The notes under the pieces were generated by a model, which saw only the letters and a program-made list of their open reading frames with translations, had not been told where the DNA came from and made no database searches. From the NCBI GenBank assembly GCA_002167265.1, contig NHDJ01000128.1:1-16314 (forward strand): 16,314 bases of DNA, read 5' to 3'. A program made the position numbers and the translations under genes. Below are positions 7,405-15,410 of the stretch, piece after piece (the first letter of the stretch is position 1; every line of letters starts with the position of its first letter). Source of the DNA: Verrucomicrobia bacterium TMED56 (GTDB taxonomy: Bacteria; Verrucomicrobiota; Verrucomicrobiia; Opitutales; Seribacteraceae).

Positions 7405-8474
7405 CTTGCTCCATCAATATTAAGCTTGGGTGTCCGGGAAAATTCTTTGCGTAACAACTCTGCTCGCAATCGGTCCCTGTCGGAAGGGTCAACAGGCTTA
7501 CCAGCTGATAATTGAACATGTCCAGGTTGAATTTCTATGAACATTCGGTCTGCAAGAGAGCGAAATCGTTCGGGTAACATTTTAAAATCTGTGGCTAAAC
7601 GTACCAAGGAAAGTAAATCCATTGCCTCAGAACTTTGAATAAGATGACTAGTTTTTAGTATGCCAACAGCACGGCTAATCTTGTCCACCAGGCGAAGACC
7701 ATCATCTTGCATGAGTTTGTCCCGTGCAAAGTTTTCCTGACGGACAATATTTTTCAAGGTATCATTTAAACGATCTATGATTGCTCTTTCGGACTCTCCC
7801 AAGGTTTGTTGGTTTGAAATTTGAAAGATGCTACCGCTAGCATCAGAGCCTTCTCCAAACAATCCCCGGACTGCAATTCCTAGTTGGTTAACAGCATTGA
7901 TTACCTTATCCATATTCTTGGACATCACCAAACCTGGTAGGTGCATCATAGCAGAGGCACGTAACCCAGTTCCTAAATTTGTTGGGCAGGCGGTAAGGAA
8001 ACCCAGTTCACAATCATAAGCATAATTGACATGAGATTCTATACCGGAATCTAATTCATCTGCTCGTTTCCAAACTTTTTCAAATTCAAGACCTGGTTGA
8101 AGAACTTGGATTCTCAAATGATCCTCCTCATTAATCATGACACAACAATTTCTGTCGCTTGACAAAACGATTCCAGAACCTTCATCAACTTGAGAAAGCT
8201 CAGGGCTAATCAAATGTTTCTCTACTAAAATTTGCCGATCCAACTCACTCAAATCATCCACTTCCAGCGAGGTACTTTCGCTAAGAGCATCCATATCAGT
8301 CATAGCATCAATACATTTTGACAAAACTGCTCGACGCTGTCCCTCCACAGCCTTTCCCGGAAAAGGATACTCTTTTAAGTTTCTTGCCAGTCTAACTCGG
8401 GTACTTAGGGTAACTGGAATACTTCTAGGACCTTTTGAGGAGGCACCGAACTTGTTTAGAAGATCATGAAACAT
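7401..8474 (-). CDS. mcsB: Protein arginine kinase McsB
   Basis: Phosphagen-kinase relative that phosphorylates arginines on proteins, tagging them for ClpC-ClpP. The 357 residues are normal length. STRVRLARN at 24-32 and the CPTNLGTGLRAS segment from Cys163 are the ATP:guanido phosphotransferase signatures. NEEDHLRIQ (115-123) and GLFGEGSDASG (204-214) carry the acidic residues Glu117 and Glu208, which align with the catalytic glutamates described for Gram-positive McsB. RDRLRA (333-338) matches the RDxxRA phospho-arginine-binding motif particular to McsB, which separates it from creatine/arginine kinases. ATG at 8474 comes eight bases after the mcsA stop; the only GGAGG is 19 bases upstream, inside mcsA, so translation is probably coupled to mcsA. 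Confidence 0.95.
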   Translation of the reverse strand: MFHDLLNKFGASSKGPRSIPVTLSTRVRLARNLKEYPFPGKAVEGQRRAVLSKCIDAMTDMDALSESTSLEVDDLSELDRQILVEKHLISPELSQVDEGSGIVLSSDRNCCVMINEEDHLRIQVLQPGLEFEKVWKRADELDSGIESHVNYAYDCELGFLTACPTNLGTGLRASAMMHLPGLVMSKNMDKVINAVNQLGIAVRGLFGEGSDASGSIFQISNQQTLGESERAIIDRLNDTLKNIVRQENFARDKLMQDDGLRLVDKISRAVGILKTSHLIQSSEAMDLLSLVRLATDFKMLPERFRSLADRMFIEIQPGHVQLSAGKPVDPSDRDRLRAELLRKEFSRTPKLNIDGAS

Positions 8475-8482
8475 AGAGGATT

Positions 8483-8965
8483 TTAAACTTGAGCCTCCTG
8501 TTCAAGTTCCTTCAGTTTATCACGCAAATCTGCAGCGGTTTCAAAATCTTCTTTTTCTATAGCTGTAAGTAATTGCTTTTTTAATTCATCTACAGATTGT
8601 TCAAAACGAACGCGGGATTCAGATCCGGAAGGGATTTTGCCTAAGTGTTGAGTTCCAGCGTGCATCCCTTCAAGCAGAGGGTCCAGAATGGGACGGAAGA
8701 TATGGTAGCAGGCTTCGCAACCAAGCCGTCCTCCCTTTTTGAAATCCTGGTGAGTAGTTCCGCAAGATTCACAAACCATAGATCCGCTAGGACCTTCATT
8801 AGTTGCGTCGGGCTTGTCCATTAAGTTTCCAATCGACAAATTTTCTGGATTGGTGACACCATTAGCTTGAGCACAGGTTTCGCAAAGATCCATCTTGTGC
8901 ATTTGGCCATTAAGAATTTGGGTTAGATGAACAGTGGCTTGATTATCACAATGATGACATTTCAT
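8483..8965 (-). CDS. mcsA: McsA, zinc-binding activator of McsB
   Basis: Adaptor that activates the arginine kinase McsB and helps couple it to ClpC. The 160-residue product has four CxxC pairs in order, Cys3/6, Cys28/31, Cys65/68 and Cys83/86, forming the expected zinc fingers. A C-terminal UVR domain follows at about 124-158, with the EDFETAADLRDKLKELE core resembling the UVR segment of ClpC and the UvrB-UvrC contact. It is the first gene of the mcsA-mcsB-clpC-ndk group. Unlike the Firmicutes operon there is no ctsR beside it, and the 102 bases upstream hold no GGTCAAA heptads. AGTTAAA occurs twice there (8984-8990 and 9029-9035), of unknown meaning. No Shine-Dalgarno precedes the ATG. Confidence 0.95.
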   Translation of the reverse strand: MKCHHCDNQATVHLTQILNGQMHKMDLCETCAQANGVTNPENLSIGNLMDKPDATNEGPSGSMVCESCGTTHQDFKKGGRLGCEACYHIFRPILDPLLEGMHAGTQHLGKIPSGSESRVRFEQSVDELKKQLLTAIEKEDFETAADLRDKLKELEQEAQV

Positions 8966-9067
8966 ATTAATTTAAAGTGTATAAGTTAAAGTAAAACCTG
9001 AAAAAAGACAACGCATATGACATGCCAAAGTTAAAATTACCGGAAAATGGATTAATTATATCATCAG

Positions 9068-9934
9068 TCATAATTTTACACCATCCTCGCAAACATTTTC
9101 CCTGAATTTAGAAATAAATTTCCTTGTAATCTCTCCAGGTTCACCACTTCCAACTCTGCGATGATCTACTTCGACACAAGGTATAACCTCTGCTGCAGTA
9201 CCCGTAAGAAAACATTCTTCAGCAGTCCAAAGATCATATCGAGTCAATGCCTGTTCGCGACATTTAATGCCTAAATCTTGTGCAATGTCCATAACCGAAG
9301 CCCTTGTTATTCCACGAAGAGATCCTGCATCCAATGGAGGCGTGTATAAAACACCTTTACTTAAAACAAAAACATTATCCCCAGTGCATTCGGCAATTTC
9401 TCCTTTATCATTGAGCATAAGAGCTTCTTGGAAACCGACCTTTTTTGCCTCAATCTTTGCCAGGATATTATTGAGATAATTGAGACTTTTTACAGCTGGT
9501 GGTAACGCTGATGCATTTATTCTTCTCGTAGGTACGGAAATGATTTTTAATCCTGTTTCATAAAGTTCTTGGGGATACAGTTGGATATCATCCGCAATTA
9601 TAATGACACTTGGCGGACCACAGCCATCAGGGGAAAGTCCCAAATGTCCAACTCCTCGGGTAACAACCAAACGCACATATCCATTGGATAAATTGTTTGC
9701 CCTGCAAGTTTCACATACTGCATCTGCTAGTTGTTGGCGATTCAGTGGCAATTCCAAAAGAATAGCCTTGGCGGAATATTCCAAACGTTCCAGATGTTCA
9801 TCAAGCTTGAAAACGCAATGATCATAAAGACGGATTCCCTCAAACACACCATCTCCATAAAGTAGGCCATGATCAAAGACCGAAACCATAGCCTTATCCT
9901 TTTCCACTAAATCTCCGTTAAGATAAATTTTCAT
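9068..9934 (-). CDS. ilvE: Branched-chain amino acid aminotransferase (class IV)
   Basis: PLP enzyme that interconverts leucine, isoleucine and valine with their 2-oxo acids using glutamate/2-oxoglutarate. The 288-residue length fits the bacterial class IV branched-chain enzymes. The N-terminus carries FDHGLLYGDGVFEGIRLY at 20-37. The PLP lysine is Lys149 in PAVKSLNYLNN. EIAECTGDNVFV (179-190) has the conserved Glu182, and FLTGTAAEVIP provides phosphate-binding residues near the C-terminus. D-amino acid transaminase and ADC lyase are related alternatives, but the YGDGVFEGIR and NYLNN motifs favour the branched-chain enzyme. A weak GGA lies about six bases before the ATG. It sits 61 bases after acs and 102 before mcsA on the same strand, with no clear promoter or terminator on either side. 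Confidence 0.9.
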   Translation of the reverse strand: MKIYLNGDLVEKDKAMVSVFDHGLLYGDGVFEGIRLYDHCVFKLDEHLERLEYSAKAILLELPLNRQQLADAVCETCRANNLSNGYVRLVVTRGVGHLGLSPDGCGPPSVIIIADDIQLYPQELYETGLKIISVPTRRINASALPPAVKSLNYLNNILAKIEAKKVGFQEALMLNDKGEIAECTGDNVFVLSKGVLYTPPLDAGSLRGITRASVMDIAQDLGIKCREQALTRYDLWTAEECFLTGTAAEVIPCVEVDHRRVGSGEPGEITRKFISKFRENVCEDGVKL

Positions 9935-9961
9935 ACTTATTCCATCTTAATGTACGAATGT

Positions 9962-9982
9962 CCAACAGTTGGCGAGTGCCAA
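9962..9982. repeat. Overlapping small palindromes between acs and ilvE
   Basis: TTGGC-gagt-GCCAA (9969-9973 and 9978-9982) is a perfect 5-bp stem with a 4-base loop. It shares its left arm with CCAAC-A-GTTGG (9962-9972). On the leftward transcript the U-rich stretch comes before the hairpin, not after it, so this is not a normal intrinsic terminator. It may be an mRNA-processing or attenuation hairpin, or chance. Confidence 0.3.
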
Positions 9983-9995
9983 GAAAAACTTTTAT

Positions 9996-11972
9996 TCACC
10001 TATTCGCAATTAGGTTTTCGACCACAGTTGGATCCGCAAGAGTAGAAATATCCCCGATCTGATCACTCTCATCAGTGGCAATCTTGCGTAAAATCCGCCT
10101 CATAATCTTTCCCGAGCGGGTCTTCGGCAGTGCCGGAGCCCAATGAATTACATCCGGAGTGGCAATAGGTCCAATAACCGAACGGACCTGTTGTTTTAAT
10201 TCTCCACGTAAATCCTCAGCATATTCAACTCCAGTATTCAGGGTCACATAGGCATATATGCCCTCCCCTTTTACTTCATGAGGAAATCCAACCACCGCCG
10301 CCTCCGCAACATGATCGTGAGCAACCAGGGCACTTTCCACTTCGGCAGTACCCATTCTATGGCCAGAGACGTTAATTACATCATCCACACGGCCCGTTAT
10401 CCAGTAATATCCGTCTTCGTCCCTACGGCATCCATCACCAGTAAAATAATATCCTTTGTACTGATCGAAATAGGTCTCTTCAAAACGTTTATGATCTCCA
10501 TAAACCGTACGCATTTGCCCGGGCCAAGGTGCTTCCATAGCCAAGACACCACTTACGCCATTACCTTCAATAACTTCACCTGATTGCGGTTCAAGAATAA
10601 CGGGTTTTACTCCAAAAAAAGGAAAGGTTGCAGAACCCGGCTTTAGTGGGGTGGCTCCTGGTAATGGTGAAATTAAAATCCCTCCGGTTTCGGTCTGCCA
10701 CCAAGTGTCTACGATCGGACATCTTTCTTTGCCTGCGTTTCGGTGATACCAACGCCAAGCCTCAGGATTAATCGGTTCCCCGACACTTCCAAGAATTCTC
10801 AGACTCGGCATTTTGTATTTCCCCGGCCACTCATCACCCGCGGCAGCAATTGCACGGATCGCGGTTGGGGCAGTATAAAACTGGTTCACCTTCCACTTTT
10901 CAATCACCTGCCAGTAACGGTCGGGATTCGGATAGGTGGGAATGCTTTCGAACATAGTGGTCGTCGCCCCATTGGCAAGCGGGCCGTAGACAATGTAGGA
11001 GTGCCCGGTGATCCACCCAATATCCGCGGCACAGAAATAAACATCCTCCTCCTGATAATCAAAAATATATTTGTGAGTAGTTGCGGTGTAGACCATGTAC
11101 CCACCAGACGTATGCATTACTCCTTTAGGTTGGCCTGTGGAACCTGATGTGTAGAGAACGAAAAGCGGATCTTCCGCGTCCATTTCCTCACATGGGCAGT
11201 CCGTCGATGCATCTGTCATCACTTCATCCCACCAAAGATCGCGCCCCTCCTGCATCGCACATGAAATCCCAGAATCTTCTGCAACCCTCCGCACCACAAT
11301 ACAAGTGTCCACTTGTTGTCCCATCCTTGCGGATGCATTTGCCATTGCCTGATCAGCATTCGGTTTCATCGGGATCGCCTTGGCACCACGAAAAGTACCA
11401 TTGGCGGTAATCAGAAGCTTACAACTAGAATCAACAATACGGTCTGCAAGTGCCTCCGCAGAAAATCCACCAAATACAACCGAGTGTACCGCACCAATTC
11501 GGGCACATGCCAGCATCGCGACAACTGCTTCAGGGACCATCGGCATGTAAATCGATACCCGGTCTCCCTTTTTCACCCCACGACTTTTCAAAACATTGGC
11601 AAATTTCGATACCTGTTCATGTAATTGACGGTATGAAATTGTGGCATCTTCTCCAGGTTCATTACCTTCCCAGATGATTGCAGTTTTATCTGCACGGATC
11701 TCAAGGTGACGGTCAACACAGTTGTAGCAGACATTTGTCTTTGCTCCCTTAAACCACTCCACAGAAATCGGTCCTTGCCGTCTATCATAGTTGTAGTTGG
11801 AAACCTCTTCCCACTTGGAAAACCAGTGGAAATCTTCCGCTACCTCCGCCCAAAAATCTTTCGGATCCGCTATGCTTTTTTGATACATTGCTCGATACTG
11901 TTCCATATTCTTTACATGGGAATTGGCTGAAGTGGATGGGGAAGGATTAACTAGATCAATATTTTCAGTCAT
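9996..11972 (-). CDS. acs: Acetyl-CoA synthetase (AMP-forming)
   Basis: Activates acetate to acetyl-CoA through acetyl-AMP in the cytoplasm. At 658 residues it is standard length for Acs. The adenylate-forming P-loop [11 protein letters not shown] is at 274-284, [12 protein letters not shown] at about 396-406, and WWQTETGG at 424-431, whose tryptophans shape the small acetate pocket and argue for acetate over longer acids. [15 protein letters not shown] carries the hinge aspartate, and [11 protein letters not shown] near the C-terminus holds Lys622, the catalytic lysine that is the usual acetylation switch in this family. Start is ATG at 11972, without a Shine-Dalgarno. It is divergent from queA across 90 bases and may lead the long leftward gene run. 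Confidence 0.96.
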   Translation of the reverse strand: MTENIDLVNPSPSTSANSHVKNMEQYRAMYQKSIADPKDFWAEVAEDFHWFSKWEEVSNYNYDRRQGPISVEWFKGAKTNVCYNCVDRHLEIRADKTAIIWEGNEPGEDATISYRQLHEQVSKFANVLKSRGVKKGDRVSIYMPMVPEAVVAMLACARIGAVHSVVFGGFSAEALADRIVDSSCKLLITANGTFRGAKAIPMKPNADQAMANASARMGQQVDTCIVVRRVAEDSGISCAMQEGRDLWWDEVMTDASTDCPCEEMDAEDPLFVLYTSGSTGQPKGVMHTSGGYMVYTATTHKYIFDYQEEDVYFCAADIGWITGHSYIVYGPLANGATTTMFESIPTYPNPDRYWQVIEKWKVNQFYTAPTAIRAIAAAGDEWPGKYKMPSLRILGSVGEPINPEAWRWYHRNAGKERCPIVDTWWQTETGGILISPLPGATPLKPGSATFPFFGVKPVILEPQSGEVIEGNGVSGVLAMEAPWPGQMRTVYGDHKRFEETYFDQYKGYYFTGDGCRRDEDGYYWITGRVDDVINVSGHRMGTAEVESALVAHDHVAEAAVVGFPHEVKGEGIYAYVTLNTGVEYAEDLRGELKQQVRSVIGPIATPDVIHWAPALPKTRSGKIMRRILRKIATDESDQIGDISTLADPTVVENLIANR

Positions 11973-11986
11973 AGGAAAAATTAAAG

Positions 11987-11992
11987 ATTATA
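11987..11992 (-). promoter_or_regulatory. Possible -10 box for acs
   Basis: A perfect TATAAT lies on the minus strand 14 bases before the acs ATG, giving a predicted leader of about seven bases, similar to clpC. No recognisable -35 box is found 16-18 bases upstream, so this rests on one hexamer in an AT-rich gap. A 5-bp inverted repeat, TAACT/AGTTA (11997-12001 and 12011-12015), lies just upstream. Confidence 0.3.
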
Positions 11993-12062
11993 TATTTAAC
12001 TAAATTTTAAAGTTAGGAAATTGCCCATCTCTTGTCGATGTGCTTTTCATGTAACTTAGAAT

Positions 12063-13121
12063 ATGCTCAAATCTGATTTAGAATACGATCTTCCAACCGA
12101 CCGAATTGCCCAGTTTCCAACTGATAGAAGGGATCAGTCCCGTCTCTTGGTTTTCAATCGGGAAACTGATAATATAACCCATCATTTCTTTCACGAATTA
12201 CCCTTTCTCCTACCACCTCAGCTTTCTATTTTACGGAATGATGTTTCAGTCCTCAAAGCCCGCTTACCTGGTGTGCGTCCGACCGGTGGAAAAGTTGAAT
12301 GCCTACTTCTCCGCCCAGCAGATCCTCCGGAAACTTCCTGGCGGTGCTTACTCAAACCGGGAGGTAAGACCGCCAAAACCAGGAACTTTGGAATCGAAGG
12401 ATTATATTCTGCTGTAATAGCTGAATCTTTACCCACGGGCGAATACCTAGTGAACTTTGATCTCCACAAGGATTCTGACCTTTACGCCCTATCTGACCGC
12501 ATTGGATCGCTCCCCCTACCACCTTATGTTCGCCGACCTGCCAATAAAGCCGATGAAGAACGTTACCAAACCGTGTATGCAAAAAGTAAAAACCGGGGTG
12601 CGGTAGCTGCTCCTACTGCAGGGTTACACTTCACCCCCGAAATCTTGGATTGTCTGCAAAAAGATGGTCACACAATTTATGATCTTACCTTATCTGTTGG
12701 GTTAGGCACATTTCGTCCCATTGAAACAGAGATGATTGAGGATCACCCCATGCACAGCGAGCAATATTTTCTTCCCCATCTAACCAAGCACATTCTGCGT
12801 GACAAATCCGTCAAGCGCCTCGCCATCGGAACCACCTGTGTTCGAGCCATCGAACATTACTTGGGAAAAGAAGATTTGCACCCCACGAAATCAACCCAGG
12901 CCGAGGCCAAACTTTTCATCCGACCGCCCTACTCATTTTTGGGAGTAGATCATCTACTAACCAATTTCCATCTACCCGGATCCACCCTGCTGTGTCTAGT
13001 CGGTGCATTTCTGTATCCTGAAGAAGAAAATGGTATCTTACGTCTCAAAGAAGTTTATTCCGAAGCTATCGCCCGCAACTATCGTTTTTTCTCTTATGGG
13101 GATGCGATGCTCATATTATAA
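12063..13121 (+). CDS. queA: tRNA preQ1(34) S-adenosylmethionine ribosyltransferase-isomerase
   Basis: Transfers and isomerises the ribosyl part of SAM onto preQ1 at position 34 of tRNA, giving epoxyqueuosine in the queuosine pathway. The 352-residue protein has normal length. Family landmarks run in order: DLEYDLPTDRIAQFP at the N-terminus, SVLKARLPG at 62-70, GGKVECLLLRP at 75-84, YQTVYAK followed by GAVAAPTAGLHFT at 179-191, GLGTFRPI at 213-220, MHSEQY at 230-235, TTCVRAIEH at 257-265, LTNFHLPGSTLLCLVGAF at 299-316, and the terminal YRFFSYGDAMLIL. The usual FNNTRV is RNDVSV here. No Shine-Dalgarno precedes the ATG. Other queuosine genes are not in the window. Its stop shares a base with the first possible ATG of the next gene. 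Confidence 0.96.
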   Translation: MLKSDLEYDLPTDRIAQFPTDRRDQSRLLVFNRETDNITHHFFHELPFLLPPQLSILRNDVSVLKARLPGVRPTGGKVECLLLRPADPPETSWRCLLKPGGKTAKTRNFGIEGLYSAVIAESLPTGEYLVNFDLHKDSDLYALSDRIGSLPLPPYVRRPANKADEERYQTVYAKSKNRGAVAAPTAGLHFTPEILDCLQKDGHTIYDLTLSVGLGTFRPIETEMIEDHPMHSEQYFLPHLTKHILRDKSVKRLAIGTTCVRAIEHYLGKEDLHPTKSTQAEAKLFIRPPYSFLGVDHLLTNFHLPGSTLLCLVGAFLYPEEENGILRLKEVYSEAIARNYRFFSYGDAMLIL

Positions 13122-13159
13122 TGCTCGCAAGATATTCTTTATTTACAGAAATTCAGATC

Positions 13160-15382
13160 ATGAGGTTAGTATTTTGGTCACTCTTATTTATGACAAGTAT
13201 TTTGCGGGCACAGTTATTTCAGGTGACAGAAGAGCTTTCATCTGATCTCCAGAGTCTTTCCGGCATCTTTAGTAAACAAGTCGATGTTTTTGGGCTTAGG
13301 GTTCTCTCTACTTCTAGCGTGAGTGATGCGAAAGTCCTGCATACGGCCAATGTTTTGGCCGAATATTTGGACAATGATGAAAACGGAACTGTCGATCAAC
13401 CCGAGGTCCTAACCAAGCTCTTGGGTGGTTCGACTTCGGAAATCGCCACTCTGGTTCTCTTCGCATCCGAAAATGAACAGGAGTCCTTTGCGAACGATTT
13501 CGAAATGTTGACCTCGGTCCTGTCAAGAACCCAGAATCTGTTTGCCGATGAAATCTTTGAAAACGGCAGCCAGGGTGACGATCGCGATGCCACCCTTGAG
13601 GAAGTTCTTCATCTGGTTACGGACTTGGGTTGGGACGAGGCCTTTCCTGAAGTCTGGGGGGAACGAAAAGGGTCGTCCTTAGCTGATGCAATGGATTTGG
13701 CAAGAGGAGGATACTTTGAAAATGTTCCCTCGCAATACCCGGAGGGAGCATGGTTCACATACTACGACAACACCTCCGACTACGCCACTCAAATCACCGA
13801 ATACCTCTATTGGGCAACCACCACCTACCTGGGCGGACAGGACTGGACGGAACGCAACCACTTGAATTACACCAACGAATGGCAACCCTACACCCGGACC
13901 ATGCTCGAGCAGACGGACCCTGCAGTGGTCAGCCTACTCATCTCTGCCAATTACAATTTTCCGAGCAAGAACCTGCCCGACGGCAATTATCAGATTTCCC
14001 CATTCCGTGCCCAAGCGGATTCAACCTCCCTGTCCGGATGGAAAAAAAGCCCTTGGTTCGGTTTTTTCTATGATTCCGGAGCCAATTGGATTTACCATGC
14101 AACCCTTGGTTGGCTCTATCTACACGAAGTGGGAGACGGCTCGGTTTGGTTTCATCATTCCAGATTCCAGTGGATTTGGACTAACGAGCAAGCCTATGCT
14201 TGGATATATTTCGACCAACTCTCCAGTTGGCGGTACTTTCTCTCAGGCAAAGGCTTTTACGAGCCTAGTTCGGGATCCTGGACCGCACTCGAAAGCTTCT
14301 CGGTGGAAACTTCCGGAGACACATTCGATGAAAACTCCGATTCTCAGACCGGATATGGTGATGAAAACACGGGAACCGTATGGAGTTCCACGGCAAACGC
14401 ATCGGTGTCCCTGTCTCACGGGACTTCCAATGGCAATTCTGTCATCATTCTCTCCAGCAATTTATACCCGAATTGGAATATAACCGACGAATCCGATCAT
14501 TATGTTTCCACGCCTTCAGCCCAAAGTGAGACCGTTGAGATCATCCTGCATCCTGACTCTGCGGCCAGTTTTAATAATGAATTGGTAATCTACAATCCCA
14601 GCTTTAGCGATATTGCATACATTGGACGGCCTAATAATTTACTCCCAGATTACACGCACTGGGATTCTTCGACCCCACCCAAGGAATTGCTCGCGGTCGA
14701 TATGCTGTCCGTCGAAGCCTACGACATGACTTCCTCTCATGGGGCGAACGCCAACTATACCGGAAAGTTACGATACAATGTTCATTTCATTGGCGATAAT
14801 GGACTCAGTGGCGTAAGTTGGCAGGGTGGAACGATTCCACTGAGTAACGATTACTTCTATGCTCACACACAACCAACGGGTGAATACCACCTCCACGGTT
14901 TCAAGGCGGGCATGGAATTTGATTATTCGAATAAAATTATCGGCTATGCCTTGGATGGCCATGCGGTCATGGGAATGAACACGAAAATCTATCAACCGGT
15001 TATGGACAGTGGAAACATTCTTTCCGGATATGATGCGAATACGGAGATGAAACCCGCCCTTTCCGGTTATGCCTTGGTCGAAACCAGTAAATTAGTTGAA
15101 GCCCGGGGAGTCGATTTAGGCACGGCCAATTTCCCTGTGGGCATTTTTCATATCGATCATGAATACGCCCGCACGGTGGCTTCGGACTCCTATTCTCTGG
15201 ACAGATACAATATGGGTTATGTCACACTTAAGGATAAAGATGGCATGCAAAGAGTTGAAAAAGCCTATATTCAAACCCAAGCATATCCCTACTTGGTACA
15301 TACCTTATATGGAAGCAACACGAGCGGAGCGACCAGTTCTTCGACTCAAACGAGTAAAAGACGCCAAAGTCTTAGTCGCTAA
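13160..15382 (+). CDS. Secreted multidomain protein: EF-hand N-domain, Trp-rich segment, YHYH-like C-domain
   Basis: Function unknown. Residues below are numbered from the longest frame, ATG at 13121, which overlaps the queA stop. I prefer ATG 13160 (residue 14) because it begins a clean signal peptide: MR, a hydrophobic core, then cleavage after LRA near residue 30. Neither start has a Shine-Dalgarno. Three parts follow. Residues 50-290 resemble a poorly described bacterial family: a canonical EF-hand loop DNDENGTVDQPE (84-95), then EEVLH (160-164), like a zincin HExxH with the first His replaced. Residues 306-388 hold ten tryptophans (GWLYLHE, WIWTNEQAYAW), a pattern I associate with Opitutae surface proteins. 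Residues 420-725 look like a YHYH domain: HTQPTGEYHLHG (582-593) and IGYALDGHAVMG (607-618). A Ser/Thr-rich linker and a basic tail (KRRQSLSR) end it; no PEP-CTERM or transmembrane anchor is visible. Probably exported and Ca-binding. Confidence 0.75.
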   Translation: MRLVFWSLLFMTSILRAQLFQVTEELSSDLQSLSGIFSKQVDVFGLRVLSTSSVSDAKVLHTANVLAEYLDNDENGTVDQPEVLTKLLGGSTSEIATLVLFASENEQESFANDFEMLTSVLSRTQNLFADEIFENGSQGDDRDATLEEVLHLVTDLGWDEAFPEVWGERKGSSLADAMDLARGGYFENVPSQYPEGAWFTYYDNTSDYATQITEYLYWATTTYLGGQDWTERNHLNYTNEWQPYTRTMLEQTDPAVVSLLISANYNFPSKNLPDGNYQISPFRAQADSTSLSGWKKSPWFGFFYDSGANWIYHATLGWLYLHEVGDGSVWFHHSRFQWIWTNEQAYAWIYFDQLSSWRYFLSGKGFYEPSSGSWTALESFSVETSGDTFDENSDSQTGYGDENTGTVWSSTANASVSLSHGTSNGNSVIILSSNLYPNWNITDESDHYVSTPSAQSETVEIILHPDSAASFNNELVIYNPSFSDIAYIGRPNNLLPDYTHWDSSTPPKELLAVDMLSVEAYDMTSSHGANANYTGKLRYNVHFIGDNGLSGVSWQGGTIPLSNDYFYAHTQPTGEYHLHGFKAGMEFDYSNKIIGYALDGHAVMGMNTKIYQPVMDSGNILSGYDANTEMKPALSGYALVETSKLVEARGVDLGTANFPVGIFHIDHEYARTVASDSYSLDRYNMGYVTLKDKDGMQRVEKAYIQTQAYPYLVHTLYGSNTSGATSSSTQTSKRRQSLSR

Positions 15383-15410
15383 GCCACAAGCATACCTTTT
15401 CTTTTGATCC

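Noticed and set aside
8966..9067. Two AGTTAAA copies upstream of mcsA as possible CtsR sites
   Set aside because: They differ from GGTCAAA, lie 45 bases apart instead of in tandem, and the region is AT-rich; no ctsR is present.
9974..9982. GAGTGCCAA, 8 of 9 matches to one half of the CIRCE heat-shock operator
   Set aside because: The other half (TTAGCACTC-like, nine bases away) is absent, and the match is explained by a local palindrome between two metabolic genes.
10278..11677. Several plus-strand frames of 75-134 codons opposite acs
   Set aside because: All are antisense to the conserved acetyl-CoA synthetase and reflect its codon pattern.
12021..12062. Candidate queA promoter boxes (TTGCCC or TTGTCG with TAACTT or TAGAAT)
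   Set aside because: Spacings of 14, 19 or 25 bases are wrong for the available pairs, and TAGAAT directly abuts the ATG.
14007..14483. 158-codon frame within the secreted-protein gene
   Set aside because: It lies wholly inside a better-supported gene with recognisable domains and has no recognisable motif of its own.
15383..15410. Possible bidirectional terminator between the convergent last two genes
   Set aside because: The 28 bases contain no inverted repeat.
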